Shown: piece by piece, positions 1-12,637 of the stretch
Numbering within the stretch: position 1 is the first letter of the stretch
Layout: every line of letters starts with the position of its first letter
Source: Cristatella mucedo
Lineage: Eukaryota; Bryozoa; Phylactolaemata; Cristatellidae
Length of the DNA: 64,000 nt
Assembly: GCA_009760855.2 (NCBI GenBank)
Contig: WPIO01000107.1
Location: 62,001 to 126,000 of the forward strand
Reading direction: 5' to 3'
The notes under the pieces: model-generated
Databases searched by the model: none
Told to the model about the DNA's origin: nothing
The model's input: only the letters and a program-made list of their open reading frames with translations
Translations under genes and position numbers: made by a program

Positions 1-23
1 ACGACAGAATATGTGGACAAAAA

Positions 24-520
24 CTAAAAAATCTCCGGATTGTCTTTCTCAAATTCACATTCCGCAGCGTTGGCTAAGATGGGATTTAGCATATTCCGAA
101 TCTCACTAATCTTGCACAGTTGTGCTGTACGGTGCTGAAGTTGCTGATCCGTCAGCATGTGATCAGGAATAACATCAAACCTCAGATCAAACGGGGCATG
201 GGTCACGTAGCTTCCAGGGAATATAGTTTCGTTAGACACGGCTCCCATTTCCCCAACCGTGACCAAGTGGGATTGCTGATTGTTGGCTGATTTTGTTACA
301 GAACAATTTGGGTGCCGGAACGAAGCTTTTTCCAAGTCGTCTTCGCTGCTTTCCAGCCAATTTAGAAAGCCTCCGGCTCTTTGGACTTGTGCACTACCCC
401 ATTCCACACCGGCCTCAACTTGGCTGTTGCTACAGTCGTTGTAGACGAAGTCCCGAGTCTGTTGCAAATCCAGCATCGACTCACGGGCTTGCTGATTATT
501 GTCTTCGTTTAAGGATGCAA
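24..520 (-). CDS. Probable terminal coding exon of an unrecognised gene
   Basis: An open reading frame on the minus strand runs without a stop to a TAG at 24-26 and ends in the residues NPEIF. It stays open up to about 644. A good splice acceptor (a pyrimidine-rich stretch ending TTTTCAG at 521-527) suggests that the exon begins at 520 with two bases of a split codon, which is phase 1. The product of about 165 residues is hydrophilic and rich in Asn, Gln, Asp and Glu, with ordinary amino-acid diversity and no low-complexity repeats. That favours real coding over chance. I see no recognisable domain, signal peptide or membrane segment. No upstream exon was identified, so the gene's start is unknown. 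The plus-strand frame over 293-733 is the antisense shadow. It could still be a chance ORF. Confidence 0.4.
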
Positions 521-887
521 CTGAAAATGAAATCCTATAGTCATCAGCAGCTGTACCAAGATTTGTTGAGCATAACTGGAGGAACTGTCTCCGACGCCAT
601 GAATAATAGCGATTGCATGGTAAAACCACGAAAAAGAACGACACAGAAAGTTTTGCTTACAGTGTTCAGATTTAGGACTACTCTAGGCTACAATTTCTTT
701 ACAGTCAATATATTCTTCTGTGTAAGCCCTTAAGGATGATCGTTGCTTCAGATGTAAGCCAGTGAAAATAATATAAACAGAGGACTGTTTTACTTACCAA
801 TATAAATTAAATACATCGACTAGCTGCATCACTGTTTTTTAATTTATGCATAGCTATTTCCCTTTTTGACTCGAATAAAATTGTGCT

Positions 888-1066
888 ATGGATCGCAGTT
901 ACCGCGTCACATCGCTTCTCCCACACCTGCACCGGCTCTTGGTCATGCAAAGCACAGAGTTTAATTTGTTTTCACTCACTTTTTGGTCCCTTAATTCTTT
1001 GCCTTTAGCCTACTTAATATATCTACTCCCACACCGTGCAAAGCATCACACAACTAGGACATGGAA
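888..1066 (+). mobile_element. Family A LINE (CR1/L2 group), decayed C-terminal ORF fragment
   Basis: The translation follows the C-terminal part of the family A reverse transcriptase protein. The pieces SLTFWSLNSLPLAYL and LLPHRAKHHTTR correspond to SLTFRSLHSMAPAYLSD and ILPHQAKHHTTR in the best copy at 32.4-34.03 kb. It is truncated at both ends and lacks the 3' UTR. Confidence 0.6.
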
Positions 1067-1280
1067 AGAATAAACTTCTCTAGTCAAGGATCAATTTAGT
1101 AAGGGCCCATATTGCAATTTTAAAACCAGCAATGAGCTTATCAAAATGAAAAATAGACAACCTACTATCCTTACCGTCACTTGGGCGGGCGTTGAAACTC
1201 ATTGTTCACGTTATCTCGCCGACGTCAGTGAAGAGAAACTAAAAGCACACATTTAGGTCTCGCAATACTAGCTCTGGCTT

Positions 1281-1646
1281 TTGATAAAAGCGATAGCTGG
1301 CAATGCTGGAACAAAACCACGTACGGGCACGTACACAAGAGGCACACCGGAGTTTTACTGTCATTTACGGTCAGTGGTCAAGGCTGCCCTCTTTCATCGA
1401 CAAGGCAGAGTAAGATTCAAATTAATTGATACATTGTCAGAGCTAACAAATAAATCACTCCCATGTATTGAGCCATTTCGTCTGTTTTTGAAGTGCTCTT
1501 TGCAGAACTGTATTACTCCGAATGGGTTTTCTAATATAAGGTCAAATGACTGCAGATATGCATGCTATCTTATTGTCGTAACTGCCACATTATGCCGCAT
1601 ACTATGTCATAGATACATTACCTTAAAAATGAATCAACAGGATTAA
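1281..1646 (+). other. Unassigned 121-codon open frame
   Basis: The frame is open and has mixed amino-acid composition, but no ATG is needed to open it and no family is recognisable. Its 3' part is Cys-rich and hydrophobic in a way that looks random. I list it only because the surrounding DNA has no better explanation. It may be an exon or chance. Confidence 0.12.
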
Positions 1647-1689
1647 ACATCATACTAGCAACTCGTTTAAATCAAGCCATTTATATATT

Positions 1690-3860
1690 CCCCTAAGCAG
1701 CTTTACAGCCTATTGGAAATGTTCCTAATACAAATAATTCCTAATAATGGTTACTAACTGAAATCATGACACGCCGGATTTAAAAAAAATCTGGTGTTAG
1801 GTTATCATCCTAATGATGCAGACTCACTGCTTCGTGACTGCTGTATACAATTGTCATATAAAATAGCTTTTTCCAACCTATTTCTATTGCATATAAATAG
1901 ATTTAGTTATTAAATTAGCCTACAAAAATCCTGATACTTCACTGAGATTTGAGCCATCTAAAGATGCATACATAAATACTCTTTTATTATTAAAAAAAAG
2001 ATGGTAGCCATAGTTTAAGAAAAATTTCTTAGGATGCTATAACTATTTTGTCTTCTCTCAGAATAAGATAAGTCATGCAAAGGATGACACAGGAGTCTAT
2101 GCCACTCTAAATTTGACTTTTCATGCGAGTTTCATATCAACAAGCAAAGACAATGCCACGTCTGGATGAAACTGCTAAGGCATGACAAGTCCAGACTGAC
2201 GACACTCGGCGGACCATCTTCTGGGGAAAACGAATCTTTCGTATAAAGTCCCCATGATAAATGCTTCAAAGAATTCCTTATGCAGTAGAATAGTGCTGGC
2301 TATCCAGGTCCTCTTGAAGGCAGTAGGATTTGCACAGGTAGCGAAAATCACTGCATTTAGTGACGCCTCAGCTAGCTGGCAAATGCCCTGTTTTTTAGTC
2401 TAAGTACCGTCGAAGTCCGGTTGGTGTCGGAGTTCAGGCTTGTTAACGAAATGGCAAGACTTTGAGTGGACGATGCTATGCAAAAACATTCTTTATTTTG
2501 TTAATATACCAAAGGTTGAAAGCAAAACTAGCCTACATACACTAGCGAATATGTAAAAACTGAAACGTCTACTAAAAACGGCATCTCCGTGAACGGTAAT
2601 ATGTAGCACGACAGATAACTTGGGCAGTCCATCTGCATATTTATGATTCAACGTGTTTCAAAGATGCCTTATCATAGGTAGAACGTTAGAACCAAGATGC
2701 AAGGTAAAATAATAAAGCTGATTCCGTGTTAGCAGGCTTTTGAACTGTTCGCTCATCGGTTGCGTAAGGTAAGTGGATTATGAAAATGCTAGGAAAGCAG
2801 GGAGCAGAAGAGCTAAATAACCTATTCCACTGGCAGTCGATAATCACATTTTACTAAATCCTAATGCGGTCTGGCTAAAGATAAAAGCTGACCTGTTTTT
2901 TCGCATTGCAGAAGTAAATAGCAACTTATTCATTCAAAAATAACTGTCGGCTCCCAAAGATTTTGCAAAAAGTTATCAGCCTTGCTAATCATGTGGCCGA
3001 CGTTGTAAGCTTCTGAGCATGCTAGGAGCCATCATTTACAGTGGTCGTAAAAAAATCTCTCCATACACACCGGAGTACTTTTTAAGTTGTAATGTAAGGT
3101 AAATTCAGCAGCTATTGCATGCTAAGCCATAAGGTACTTATCCTATCGGTCGGCTTTACAACATTTGCAGAATAGCTTTCGACAATAGTAACAAAGACAA
3201 ATGAACCAGTTACGAAACGCACCTTGAGGTTACCGGCTCTTGCAGTTCAGCTGAACGTTGCTAGATTAGCTCCAGTGCAGCCTGCTGTTCAATAGCTCAA
3301 CGCAGCTTAGAGCAGATTCCCGCTCAGCTTCGATCACATTCGCCCTCAGTGACGCTTGGTAGCTTTACTGGCTTTATCTAATTGGATCATTAAGGATTTA
3401 CTACCCACATCGGCTGCAGGAAATTGCTCATATCTGCTATTTACTCAGTCTGAATTGCTGCAATGGTACGCCATTGCCTTTTGTACGTTCAAGTCAATTA
3501 CGACATAAAATTGTTTGGTTAATGAATCTCTAAACGTGCTTTGCTGGACATGGACGCAGGGCTCACATGAGCATTTTTGTACAGCCAAGGCAAAAGCTTA
3601 GTACTGAATGCTCATGTTTGGAAACTGGCTTCACACGAGAAGCTTAACTTAACACCCTACTGGCTCGGTAATGCAATTACCCAGCTGGTCCATCTATCTG
3701 AATTGATAGGAGAGTTGTTGCAAAACTACAGAGAGACTAATGGAAACTGAATTGCCAGTTGCCTCACCCTATACCATTCAGCTGCGGTCCTTTAGCTGCC
3801 TGAAATCTCACGTAGCCTGGCAGGGCTCTCAGCCGATTGGAGGATAGTTTATTCCAGCCG
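1690..3860. other. Stretch with no identifiable feature
   Basis: This is AT-leaning sequence with stops in all frames. I see no repeat family, simple repeat or splice-flanked open frame. Confidence 0.5.
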
Positions 3861-3938
3861 GACGGAAGCGATACATTTCAGTGAACCTTACCAGCCACCA
3901 TCCCGATTGCTTACTATGGAACCAGTTTAAGGCAGTTA

Positions 3939-4151
3939 CAGTGTGTGCTGCTGGCTGTCTTGGGTGCCGGTTTCCCCAAAGAGGACTGCCCTGGCTACCA
4001 GAACAAGTGTACTTTTGGACCCAGGAGCGAAGTCCTACCTATCGCCGCCCAGCTGTTTACCACATTCAAGCTGCTCAAGCCAACACCGACCCATTTTCAA
4101 AGGCCTGCCTTGCTCAAAGGTCAATTTCCTCATCCTGCACCAGTCTGTTAA
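3939..4151 (+). CDS. Possible exon of a secreted or Cys-containing protein
   Basis: After a TTACAG acceptor-like site the frame reads through a hydrophobic start (LLAVLGAGF) and then KEDCPGYQNKCTFGPRS before a stop at about 4151. A hydrophobic stretch followed by closely spaced cysteines would fit the start of a secreted protein. There is no convincing donor site and no similarity that I recognise. The overlapping frames at 3881-4258 and 3943-4188 are alternatives. Confidence 0.22.
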   Translation, partial: QCVLLAVLGAGFPKEDCPGYQNKCTFGPRSEVLPIAAQLFTTFKLLKPTPTHFQRPALLKGQFPHPAPVC

Positions 4152-5089
4152 GTCAGGTAACTCCCATGATCTTTCTGTCAGCTGTTAGCCTAGTCCTTCG
4201 CACTAAATTCTACACTCATCATCATTCGGTTTATACGGTAGTCCTGTCAGCCATCTAATTTCTGTCATCTCTTAACAATCAGAGGTACAGAAACAAATTC
4301 GACAAGCGCCTTAGGTATGTGGATATCACGTGATACGTATGCCGCGACTTTCCTTCTTCAGAAGGAATACTCATTCCGTGTTGCTGCTACTTTCAGAAAC
4401 ATCTATTTTACACCCTCAAATGAGCTTGAAACTAATATGCTGGCAACTTCGTTATTGGAAGCAAGGTGCTGCATCTATTAGCTTGCCTATAGTCTATAGC
4501 AGGCCGACGGCATTTCGTGGATATTTCCTGTAGGCCGTCTCCAAAAATTCTTGGGGACGAGATTATGCTCTACACCTCAATCTCTAACCTAATCTTCCAG
4601 CAGATTGAAGGTCACTGCATAGACTTCCCACACTTCATTAGGCGTGGTCAGCAGATGCATAAATTAATAACTAAGATACTACAATTAACATTCACAGACA
4701 GAGTGTTTCTATCCTTGTTCACCTCAGTATTTGGGTGGGTACCAGCTGCCAATTATGGCCCGGCATTTCTCATGCAAACCTGTATGCCGTTAGAAGCTTG
4801 TGGCATCCAGGATCAGTGACCGGATGCTGATACGAAGTTGGGCTTGGAGCCTGGACCACATTGCCCACGTCATCAGCTACTGCCGACAGATGCTGCAGCC
4901 GATCCTGATCATAAAAAAACGTAGTTGAAAGGTGCATAATCGTGTCTCTTCATGTTAATGCTCACAGCTTAGTGACTGTTGCCATGTCATATCAGCTTGA
5001 CATAAGGCTTGCCATCGAGTAGTACACGGTCACAAATATTATTAGTCGCAGTAATCACAGCTTTGCCACGGCTGTTAGAAAGAAGTGCC

Positions 5090-5490
5090 GAACCAATCCA
5101 CAGATGCACATACAGAGATACCCACACTCACATGCATAAAAGCACATGAGAAACACTCCAAACAATCAAGCACGCACACACGCAAGAAAGCGCACTCATT
5201 AGCTCATACTAGCCCACAAACATGCTCACCTACTCACACACTAACCCATACACTTATGCACTAACACTTAAAATCACACAGTCACAGATACACTTAAGGA
5301 CAAACTCAAGCAATCACACACCTACTTACGCGAACTCACTGAAAGTCACACTCACTCAGAGGCACACTTACTCATGCACACACTCACTCGCTGACAGACA
5401 CGCCCTGTGCAGGCACACATACGTATACACACACACACACACATACACACACACACATATGCCCACAACTACGCACACGCATCTACACAT
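5090..5490. repeat. Degenerate CA-rich simple repeat
   Basis: About 400 bases are dominated by imperfect CACA and CTCACA units, with purer (CA)n runs near 5430-5460. The Thr/His- and Val/Cys-rich open frames here are products of the repeat, not genes. Confidence 0.85.
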
Positions 5491-5599
5491 CCACACAGAC
5501 AGACCACCCATATTAAATGTCAAAACGCAGGCAAACTTACATTTTACCATATTAACTGCCAGGTAGTACATTTAATTTCACTTATCGACTGATTTTTTT

Positions 5600-5790
5600 G
5601 ATAATAATAAGATCACATTTTATATAGCACACTCAGAGAACTCAAAATCTGTCTAGGCGCTTCACATTTGTTGCAAAGAAAGTTAAAAGCACTGGGCACG
5701 AAGCAAATTGGCTTCCTCTGTCTCAACATTGTGTTAATGGACAATTTAAACAATATCCCCCTACCTGCACATAAATAAACATATCTATAT
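5600..5790 (-). mobile_element. Family A-like LINE 3' end
   Basis: On the minus strand this is the 3' end: a short (ATT)n tail, then the hairpin region (CAGAGAACTCAAAATCTGTC and TAGGCGCTTCACATTTG on the plus strand) and the start of the 3' UTR. It diverges after about 100 bases. Confidence 0.6.
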
Positions 5791-6349
5791 ACCAATAGGA
5801 ATAATGAGATCTACATTGACACAACTGTAATGGATGTGAGTAGACAGTTCCACCTGCAGATCATTGAGATATGTCCTCATCAAAACTGGTACCCGATGTA
5901 ACCAGCATGTACGAATAAAACAGTGAAGCTAACCAACCAATCAACCTAATTTACTTGCTCCTCCATTCTGCTGCTGGCGCATGTATGTGGATAAATGAGA
6001 GCAGTTAAGGGACTAGAGGTGCACTACAGCCGACTGCCGACCCCAGTTTGAACTGGCTCCATGGAAATGATTAAAGTCTTTCGTCTCGTCTGTAATAAAA
6101 GTATGGACCCAATAAAATCAGGTTGTTTGAGCTAAACAGGCTATCTTTACAGTTTGCAGTATTTTCGGCAGACATATTGGCTGAGCCCGGCAAGGGTTTC
6201 CAACGATATAATCCAGTGAAAACCACTTGCTTGCATCCTAACTGCATGAATAAGAGTCAATTAAAGTCCGTTACAGTTTTCGCTTCTGGATATTGGCAGT
6301 GTCCCTTCATCCGACCTAGAGTGCTCTGGCTGCTAGTCTGCATTTGACC

Positions 6350-7640
6350 TCATCCCCATAGTCCATCCTCAGTTCGCCCAGATAGTAAACACATGCTTGC
6401 TTGCCACTCAAATTGAGTCCAACCGATTGAGCAGCCCCAGGCCAATCCGACGACTTGCCATTGATCTGCCTCTTTCCGTGGTCAGCTGCTTGCATTGAAA
6501 CCGTGGGTTAGCGCCCTTTAGCTTTCCAGATGTAAAGGAAGCCTCGTCCTGAGCAGGTCACAGTACCGTCATCATCATTTATTTGTGATTCAGCCGGCTA
6601 GCCGTAAGCTATCCGGTTTCTCTTGTTTATTCACACTCGGAGGTTCTGATATGACTACAACGAGCCAATATCTGTAGGCTAGCCATGCCAAGCGTTCATT
6701 GAAGAAATATGTACACCATCGTGCAGATCTTGTAGGGAGCCTTATTCGCAGCCCCTCCCATATAATTAGCTCGAACCTGAGAGACCGGCCTCTTGGATGT
6801 CAGAGACCGACAGCTGTCTTGTGGTAAACGTGTCTTCATCACACGCCGGTAGAAAGTTTGTGGCATCATGAGATACCACATACAGCCTTGAGCACAACGT
6901 TTGGCTCATCGTCAGTCTCTGAAGTGAGGGCCCGGCAGATCGTTGGCTTCGACAGCCAGGACCCAATTAGGAAAGAACTGCCACTGCCTGTCCACAGAAG
7001 GGCTTCCGATCCACATTTAGTTTAGGAATACTGTTGTAAGGTGTGACTTTGGCCCTATCTGTACCCGTTCCTGCCAGGTTTGACCTGTGGCAACCAATAG
7101 AAGACGACTAAACAGGAATAGCGGCCAGCGGAGTTCAGAGCCAAGCGCATTGCCCACGCGATCAGTTTCTACTGACGGATTCTGTCACTTATAGTAATCT
7201 GGATAAACCTGATTTGGAGTGGTATATATAAATAAATACTAGCTGGTTTAAGGCAGGCTCTTTTGTATAGCGACAGAAGAGCCTTTACGGCTATCACCAC
7301 CGTTTGCAGTGGCAATAAAGAATCCCCGACCGAAAGATTCGCACCCTCGACCCCTTGTGTGCCATCTCGGCTCACCCATCATAATCGTAGCTTTTCCAGC
7401 CACCTCTCACATGTTCACTACGGTAGGCATCTCATGTGGGCTTACGAGAAGCTCTCTACTAACCACCACGCGATCATGCATAATCGCTGAAGCGGTAATC
7501 CCTGGTGTGACGGTCCCGCTCAACTTATGAGTCAAATAACTGTTTCCGGACGCATACATTAATTAAGGGACCCACTAAAGCTAGCTTTTTAGTGGCTCCC
7601 GACTTCCGCTGGTATTCGTCAGTGAAGTCCGCAACTTAAT
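6350..7640. other. Stretch with no identifiable feature
   Basis: There are several short open frames on both strands. None is supported by splice sites, repeated homology or a recognisable motif. Confidence 0.4.
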
Positions 7641-8077
7641 GCAGGGTGATGAAGTTTAAAGGGGTAGCAAGTGGCATAGATGTTTCTGACCTCTTTCGAA
7701 ACGCTATTCCCACTGATTTAGCATTGCCATCCCCACTTTTGCGCCGAGATTACGGCGTAGCATTCCTTCCGACTAGGGACGTCTTCACCAGCAAACAGAT
7801 CACGGTGGGAGTTTGCACTTCTAAGGAAACCAATTTCATTAATGGGTCTTAGCTAATTCGTGGTAGAATTGGTGTTCACAGGTACGACACTTCCTCCTCC
7901 AGAAGCTAACGCTTTAACTCCTTCCAACTACCTACTTCAGGCCAGAGAAACTTTACAGCACTTTATTTATAGCCACACTTTGAAATTCAAATCTAACCGT
8001 GGCATTAAAATAAGAGCACTTCATTTTTAAACTTTATTCGAAGGCATATTTAAGTCATCAGAACTCTAACGTCAATT

Positions 8078-8281
8078 CTAAACTTTGACCTTTATCAAAT
8101 GAACCCACATAAGGGTATAAAGTGCATCCCCATCCTTTACCCAAACACTGAAAGCAGCTTGTCTAGCCCAACTTCGGCCCTGTACCTCAAAACCACATCC
8201 TTGGCTTTTTTGTAGCAGGCGACCACGCTTGAGGGGTAAGCAGTGGGCTAGCTCTTCATAAGTCCAGCATCGGAAAAGCAT
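8078..8281 (-). CDS. Possible short coding exon, unrecognised
   Basis: A minus-strand frame starts at an ATG and gives 67 residues with mixed composition (for example GCGFEVQGRSWARQAAFSVW), ending KVKV. It contains no simple repeat and does not match the LINE families in this window. I cannot name a family or find flanking splice sites, so it could be chance. Confidence 0.2.
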   Translation of the reverse strand: MLFRCWTYEELAHCLPLKRGRLLQKSQGCGFEVQGRSWARQAAFSVWVKDGDALYTLMWVHLIKVKV

Positions 8282-8678
8282 GTATTCTCAGCTACAAGCA
8301 GGGTGGCAGCCGTCAAGGATTTTTGGTTCCAGCAAAAAACCCTGATAGGTCAAATAATCGTTGATTTTTAAATTTTACTTGAGGCTAGTGTTTTTACTGG
8401 CACGGCCTTTTTCTAATAATCTATTAGTTAGACTCCATTCACACACAGAGTAAGAAAGAGATAAGGTTATGGAAGTCTAAAACATATGTAGCAAACACTT
8501 TCCGATAAGGGACTAACTATAACTGACTCTTTGGCATTTGTAAGAGTTAGACAGCATTTAGTTAGCCAATGGTGCCTTTCTATCCCGTAAAAGAGGGAAA
8601 GTAGTCTCATTAGTGCATTCCGCACAATCGATTTGAAGAAGAACGATACAATTCATACAGAGCTATATATATTTTAAC

Positions 8679-8854
8679 TTGCATGCTGATCCATTGCACG
8701 GCAACCCTAACCATGTTATTGGTGTTACTTATCAAGCATGATATTTCCACTCACCATTCAACCGAGTTTAACTTGCAGCGAATATAATGCGCCTAGAAAG
8801 AGATCGAGTTCTCTGACAGAGCTTCATCAAGTGTATTATTAATATTGTTATTAA
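8679..8854 (+). mobile_element. Family A LINE 3' end
   Basis: This matches the family A 3' UTR and terminal stem-loop (GCGCCTAGAAAGAGATCGAG ... TTCTCTGACAGAGCTT), then ATCAAGTGTATTATTAATATT. It is a strongly 5'-truncated copy. Confidence 0.8.
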
Positions 8855-9542
8855 TTGGCCACCAATGAGCCCGTTATAATATGGAGGGCCGGACAATATG
8901 TTTGCTTGTTTGCTTAGTCGATAAAAGCTAACGATGTCTATCCAGCTTATGAGTAATTAGGCATCCGTGAACACAGTCAACGACAATAAGCGGTCGTGCA
9001 ATAGCTACCTAAACCGACAAATTAGTAAGCAGGACAACAACAATCCATTTGGTAAGAGCCAAACACAAAATGGGCTTAAGTACTCCTGAATAAAATTAAA
9101 TAATACTTTCCTGAAATTGCTTTAGCTTTACCAGCTAATAAATTAGCCAGGATAAAGCAGTGGCTTTTATTCTCAGTCTCGTTTGGCAGCCGATCACTTG
9201 ATCTGGTTGTCAAGTTTTTCTTGATAGCTCCCTATCTTACCATTCTAATTGGGTCAATGATAGAACGTCAGAGCCATTATTTTCACTCATGCCTCCGGGT
9301 TCTTGCCATTTGGGTAAGTGGCTTTCAATTTACTACCACTCTCGAGGCTTTGAAACCTGAACCTCTTAATTACTGACGCCCCTGCGATCCTTAATTGCCA
9401 ATTGCAGTTAGGATTGCTAGCTGTTAAAGTTCGTCTCTATCTAACTACACTCACGCAATCGATCAACAACACTCGCATAATCGCACAAAGACAGAGATGC
9501 AAGCAAAAACAAACACACTCATTTGCACACACATACTGGCTC

Positions 9543-9571
9543 ACCCACTGACATAAGAGCACACACACATA

Positions 9572-9617
<46 letters not shown>

Positions 9618-9645
9618 TGCGTACACACACCCGCATGCACACAGA
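9543..9645. repeat. (CA)n microsatellite
   Basis: There is a nearly pure CA run at about 9573-9615 with flanking imperfect units. Confidence 0.95.
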
Positions 9646-9659
9646 CACACTGACATAAT

Positions 9660-11300
9660 GTACATATGAAGTGCAGTAACTAAGAGTTTGGGAATTTTGG
9701 TGCTAAGATCAAGGAATTAAAACATTTTACATAAATAGTTCCCTATAGTCACTAAGACTGATGCACGTGCTGTTGACGACTTTTTCGTACCTAATAACTG
9801 CTTAGTAGGTCGGCTAAGCTTGAAAAAAGATTAACCAATCAGTCTTCGATGATTCCTGAAAAGTATGCAGCGATCCGGTAATGAAAAAACTCAGGGGTTG
9901 CTGCACATTGAAATCCTTGGGCAAATGCTCAGCCGTTGGTATTTACATGGGAAGTCACGTTATTCCAACATTAATTGGATGTAGCCACTGCTACGCCACG
10001 TCGCAATGACTGCACGACCAAAGTAATCAATTTTAACTTTGAAAAGCTGGTCATTTAACAGCTGGCTTTAATCGAAGGATTACCTCCAGATTTTCAAGGA
10101 ACAGGTGCAGCCAAGATTAAAGCCCGGCCAAGATTAAAGCCCGGCATCACTTTTATTCTTCTCGTAGACAAGGGGAGCTGTCGAAGAAGTACTGGCAAGG
10201 GTAGAAGTATATATACCATTATGTAAGATTTGCATTACTGCTACTTTTGAAAAGTTTGACACACGTGCCTGGCGCTGAGTAAAACGGAGGTGTTATTACT
10301 GCTGTACTCGCACTAGTTCAGATTTCTGGACCTCTGCGGCAATGGCAAAACATATAAAGCCCGAATATGCCAACCACGAAGACATTGAACTTAATATTTC
10401 ACGCGCAGCTGCTGACAGCAGCACCACGTAGAAAAGCACAAACCAAAGTAAGTACGTTACGGCTGGTACGCTAGATAATTCCAACACAAAGGGTTACAGT
10501 CTTAAAGCCAACTAGACTCAGAGTTAGAAACCACTGATTTGCAGACAGCGTTTTTCTGGCCAGTGACAGTGGTCAATAACTCGTTTTATGCAATGGCCAG
10601 ATTATCAGTCATACCGCAATCTCGTATACTAATATTCGTATTTCTCACTGCTGAAAGCCTCGGGCTATTGCAGCAATCTACAGAGTGGCTCTCAGTGCCA
10701 TTTCAGCTGCAGAGCTCGTGGTTCAAATGCGTTACAGCTGTCGCATTCACCTTTGGCAATCTTGGGGTACTTTAAAGGCATAGTTGGCAAATGCCGCCAT
10801 TGAGCGCGCGGTTGCTCTCATAGCAGTAGGTTTATTGCAATCTAGAGCCCTGTTGAAGCAAAAAACAATACCCTTGGACAAAGAGCAAGCAAATACGGCT
10901 TTAAAAAAAGTAGCAACGAATGTAAACGGAAAAACTTACATAATTTAAATGTTAGTGGCTGTTGAACCGTCGCAGGAAAAATGCAGCCTTCACATTGACC
11001 GGCGTGCCATGGTAATGCTTTAGCTAATATCACGACGCAACGTAAAGTAAGTTTGAAGTCGGAAATAAGTCAGCGTTTTTTATTTCATCCATAAATGATA
11101 AGGTAATATCCCTAAGAGAGCTAATTAACTATAGTTATTCGTGAATTAGACTATGGCTAGCTTTAATCCTTTCAGCTGCAGATGCCTATTATCTATCTTC
11201 GCGTATTTAGGACCTTCGGATGGACCCACAAACGTGGCAATGCCGCCGTCCTCGTGAAAGAGTGGTGTATTCACTGAAGGAGGTTTTTGAAAGCATTAGA
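9660..11300. other. Mostly unannotatable stretch
   Basis: Two weak coding-like frames occur. One is on the minus strand at 10296-10487 and is strongly hydrophobic, with two possible membrane segments. The other is on the plus strand at 10545-10775, after a TTTGCAG acceptor-like site. Neither can be tied to a family. No transposon remnant was recognised here. Confidence 0.35.
10111..10144. repeat. 17-bp exact tandem duplication
   Basis: The unit CCAAGATTAAAGCCCGG occurs twice back to back. Confidence 0.9.
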
Positions 11301-11301
11301 A

Positions 11302-11375
11302 CAGAGGTCAGCAAACTCCGGCATTTAGGCCAGATCCGGCCTAGCTAGTGTTCTATTCTGGCCTAGAATACCTTA
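11302..11375 (+). mobile_element. hAT-like terminal inverted repeat fragment
   Basis: CAGAGGTCAGCAAACTCCGG, followed by GGCCAGATCCGGCC, resembles the conserved terminal sequence of many non-autonomous hAT elements (CAGgGGTCgGCAAcC, then a GGCCGGATCCGGCC-like block). Only one end is visible. No matching opposite terminus or 8-bp target duplication was found. Confidence 0.4.
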
Positions 11376-11381
11376 GTTAAA

Positions 11382-12637
11382 TTAAATTTTACTGTTATAA
11401 TAAATACGGTCACGCCGGGTATCTTGACCGGCCGCATCCGCTTGGGTAAGCCGCCAGACGCGGTTCCGGAACAGGGTCCTCGCGGACTCGGTCCTGGATG
11501 TGGCGTCCGACGCACAAAGCCGACGCAGTGCCGTGCGCTCTCTGCGGTGGATGCCGAGGTCCGCGAGGTAATCGTCGTTCTCCGGGAACCAGCTGCCGAG
11601 CGTGCCGACGACGAACGGCCGAACCACCGGTAACCGCTCGACAGGCATGCTCGGGCATAGCCCGAGCACATTTCCATCTTTACCTGGGCCCCAACGCATA
11701 GTGTGCGAGTATCATTAGCAAATGGGACCATGACGTCGGCGATGACCACCTCCGAGCTATTATCGATGATGAGGTCCGACTTCAGAGGCAGCCCGACAGC
11801 GACAGAATGGCAGCTGCCCAACGACACGATACCTGTTTCGCGCTCTGGAAGAGCGTTCATCAGTCGCCCCAGGACGGTGTTGTGGCGAACTGTGATGGTG
11901 TAAAGCATAGACCAGCTCTGGCTATGCACGGGCACGCTGACTAGTGCGAGTAACGGCACACCCGGCAGCTGCTTTGACTCCCGGAACGGCAGCCCAAGAC
12001 AGGTAAAGGGGAAGTGGCTGTAGGTCAATAACGAGTCCGTAGTGAAGCAGTGGCTGATCCTGCTTTGCTGACGTAGTTTGGCCCAAGCCACGCCATCAAC
12101 TCGGCGAGCAAACTCGAAGAGCTTTGACACCATGAAGCGCGGCGGAACGATCGTGTGTTCCAGCGCTTCATGGTCTGTGACGACCGCCGATACTACTTCA
12201 CTCGTCAGGTCAAGGTAACCGCTTAGGCCGATCAGGCACTTGCATGCCTGAGTCCGGAGCGGCGCCTTGCCGACCCTGTTTCCAGGGTCGACCGTTGCCG
12301 GGCTGAGGAAGCGTGCCCGCTCCTCATCGACTCCGGGCGTGCCGCCGACGATGGTGATGGCCTTGTCAAAGCGATGCCAAGCGAAGGCCAACATAGTTCT
12401 ATCCTGCGAACCCAGCATCTTGCAGGCGTGTGTTGCATGAAGAATCGCTGCGTTCAGCCACAGGCGGTTTCGTCCGAGGCCGCTCAAGGCTCGTAAGGCG
12501 AAGGGAAAGTGCGACGAGGAGAATCTCTGGAACCTGCAGGTGCTGCTGCAGCAGTCAACCAGGGCCTTTTCGGCCCTCTTCAGAAGGCACCTGAAATGAT
12601 GCACCTGAAAGACCGAGCACTAGCTCCGAGACCGACG
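11382..12637 (-). mobile_element. LINE with restriction-like endonuclease (R2/NeSL/HERO-like), 3' half, frameshifted
   Basis: This is the C-terminal part of a non-LTR retrotransposon protein. Reading on the minus strand, one frame runs from 12604 to about 11700. It includes KSDLIID ... SSEVVIADVMVPF, which resembles the RLE signature PD-X12-14-D followed by a DVTVPF-type block, here with Ser in place of Pro. A frameshift near 11700 moves the reading to the next frame (11699-11382). That frame contains VVGTLGSWFPENDDYLADLG and RRLCASDA, matching the conserved VVGALGSWxPxND and RRLxVSDAI blocks after the endonuclease. The DNA is GC-rich compared with its surroundings. The N-terminal part lies at 13288-13840, beyond a nested family A insertion. 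The copy is clearly dead. Confidence 0.75.

Noticed and set aside
11424-11903. Plus-strand open frames over the RLE LINE
   Set aside because: They are antisense shadows of a GC-rich minus-strand element that has recognisable endonuclease blocks.
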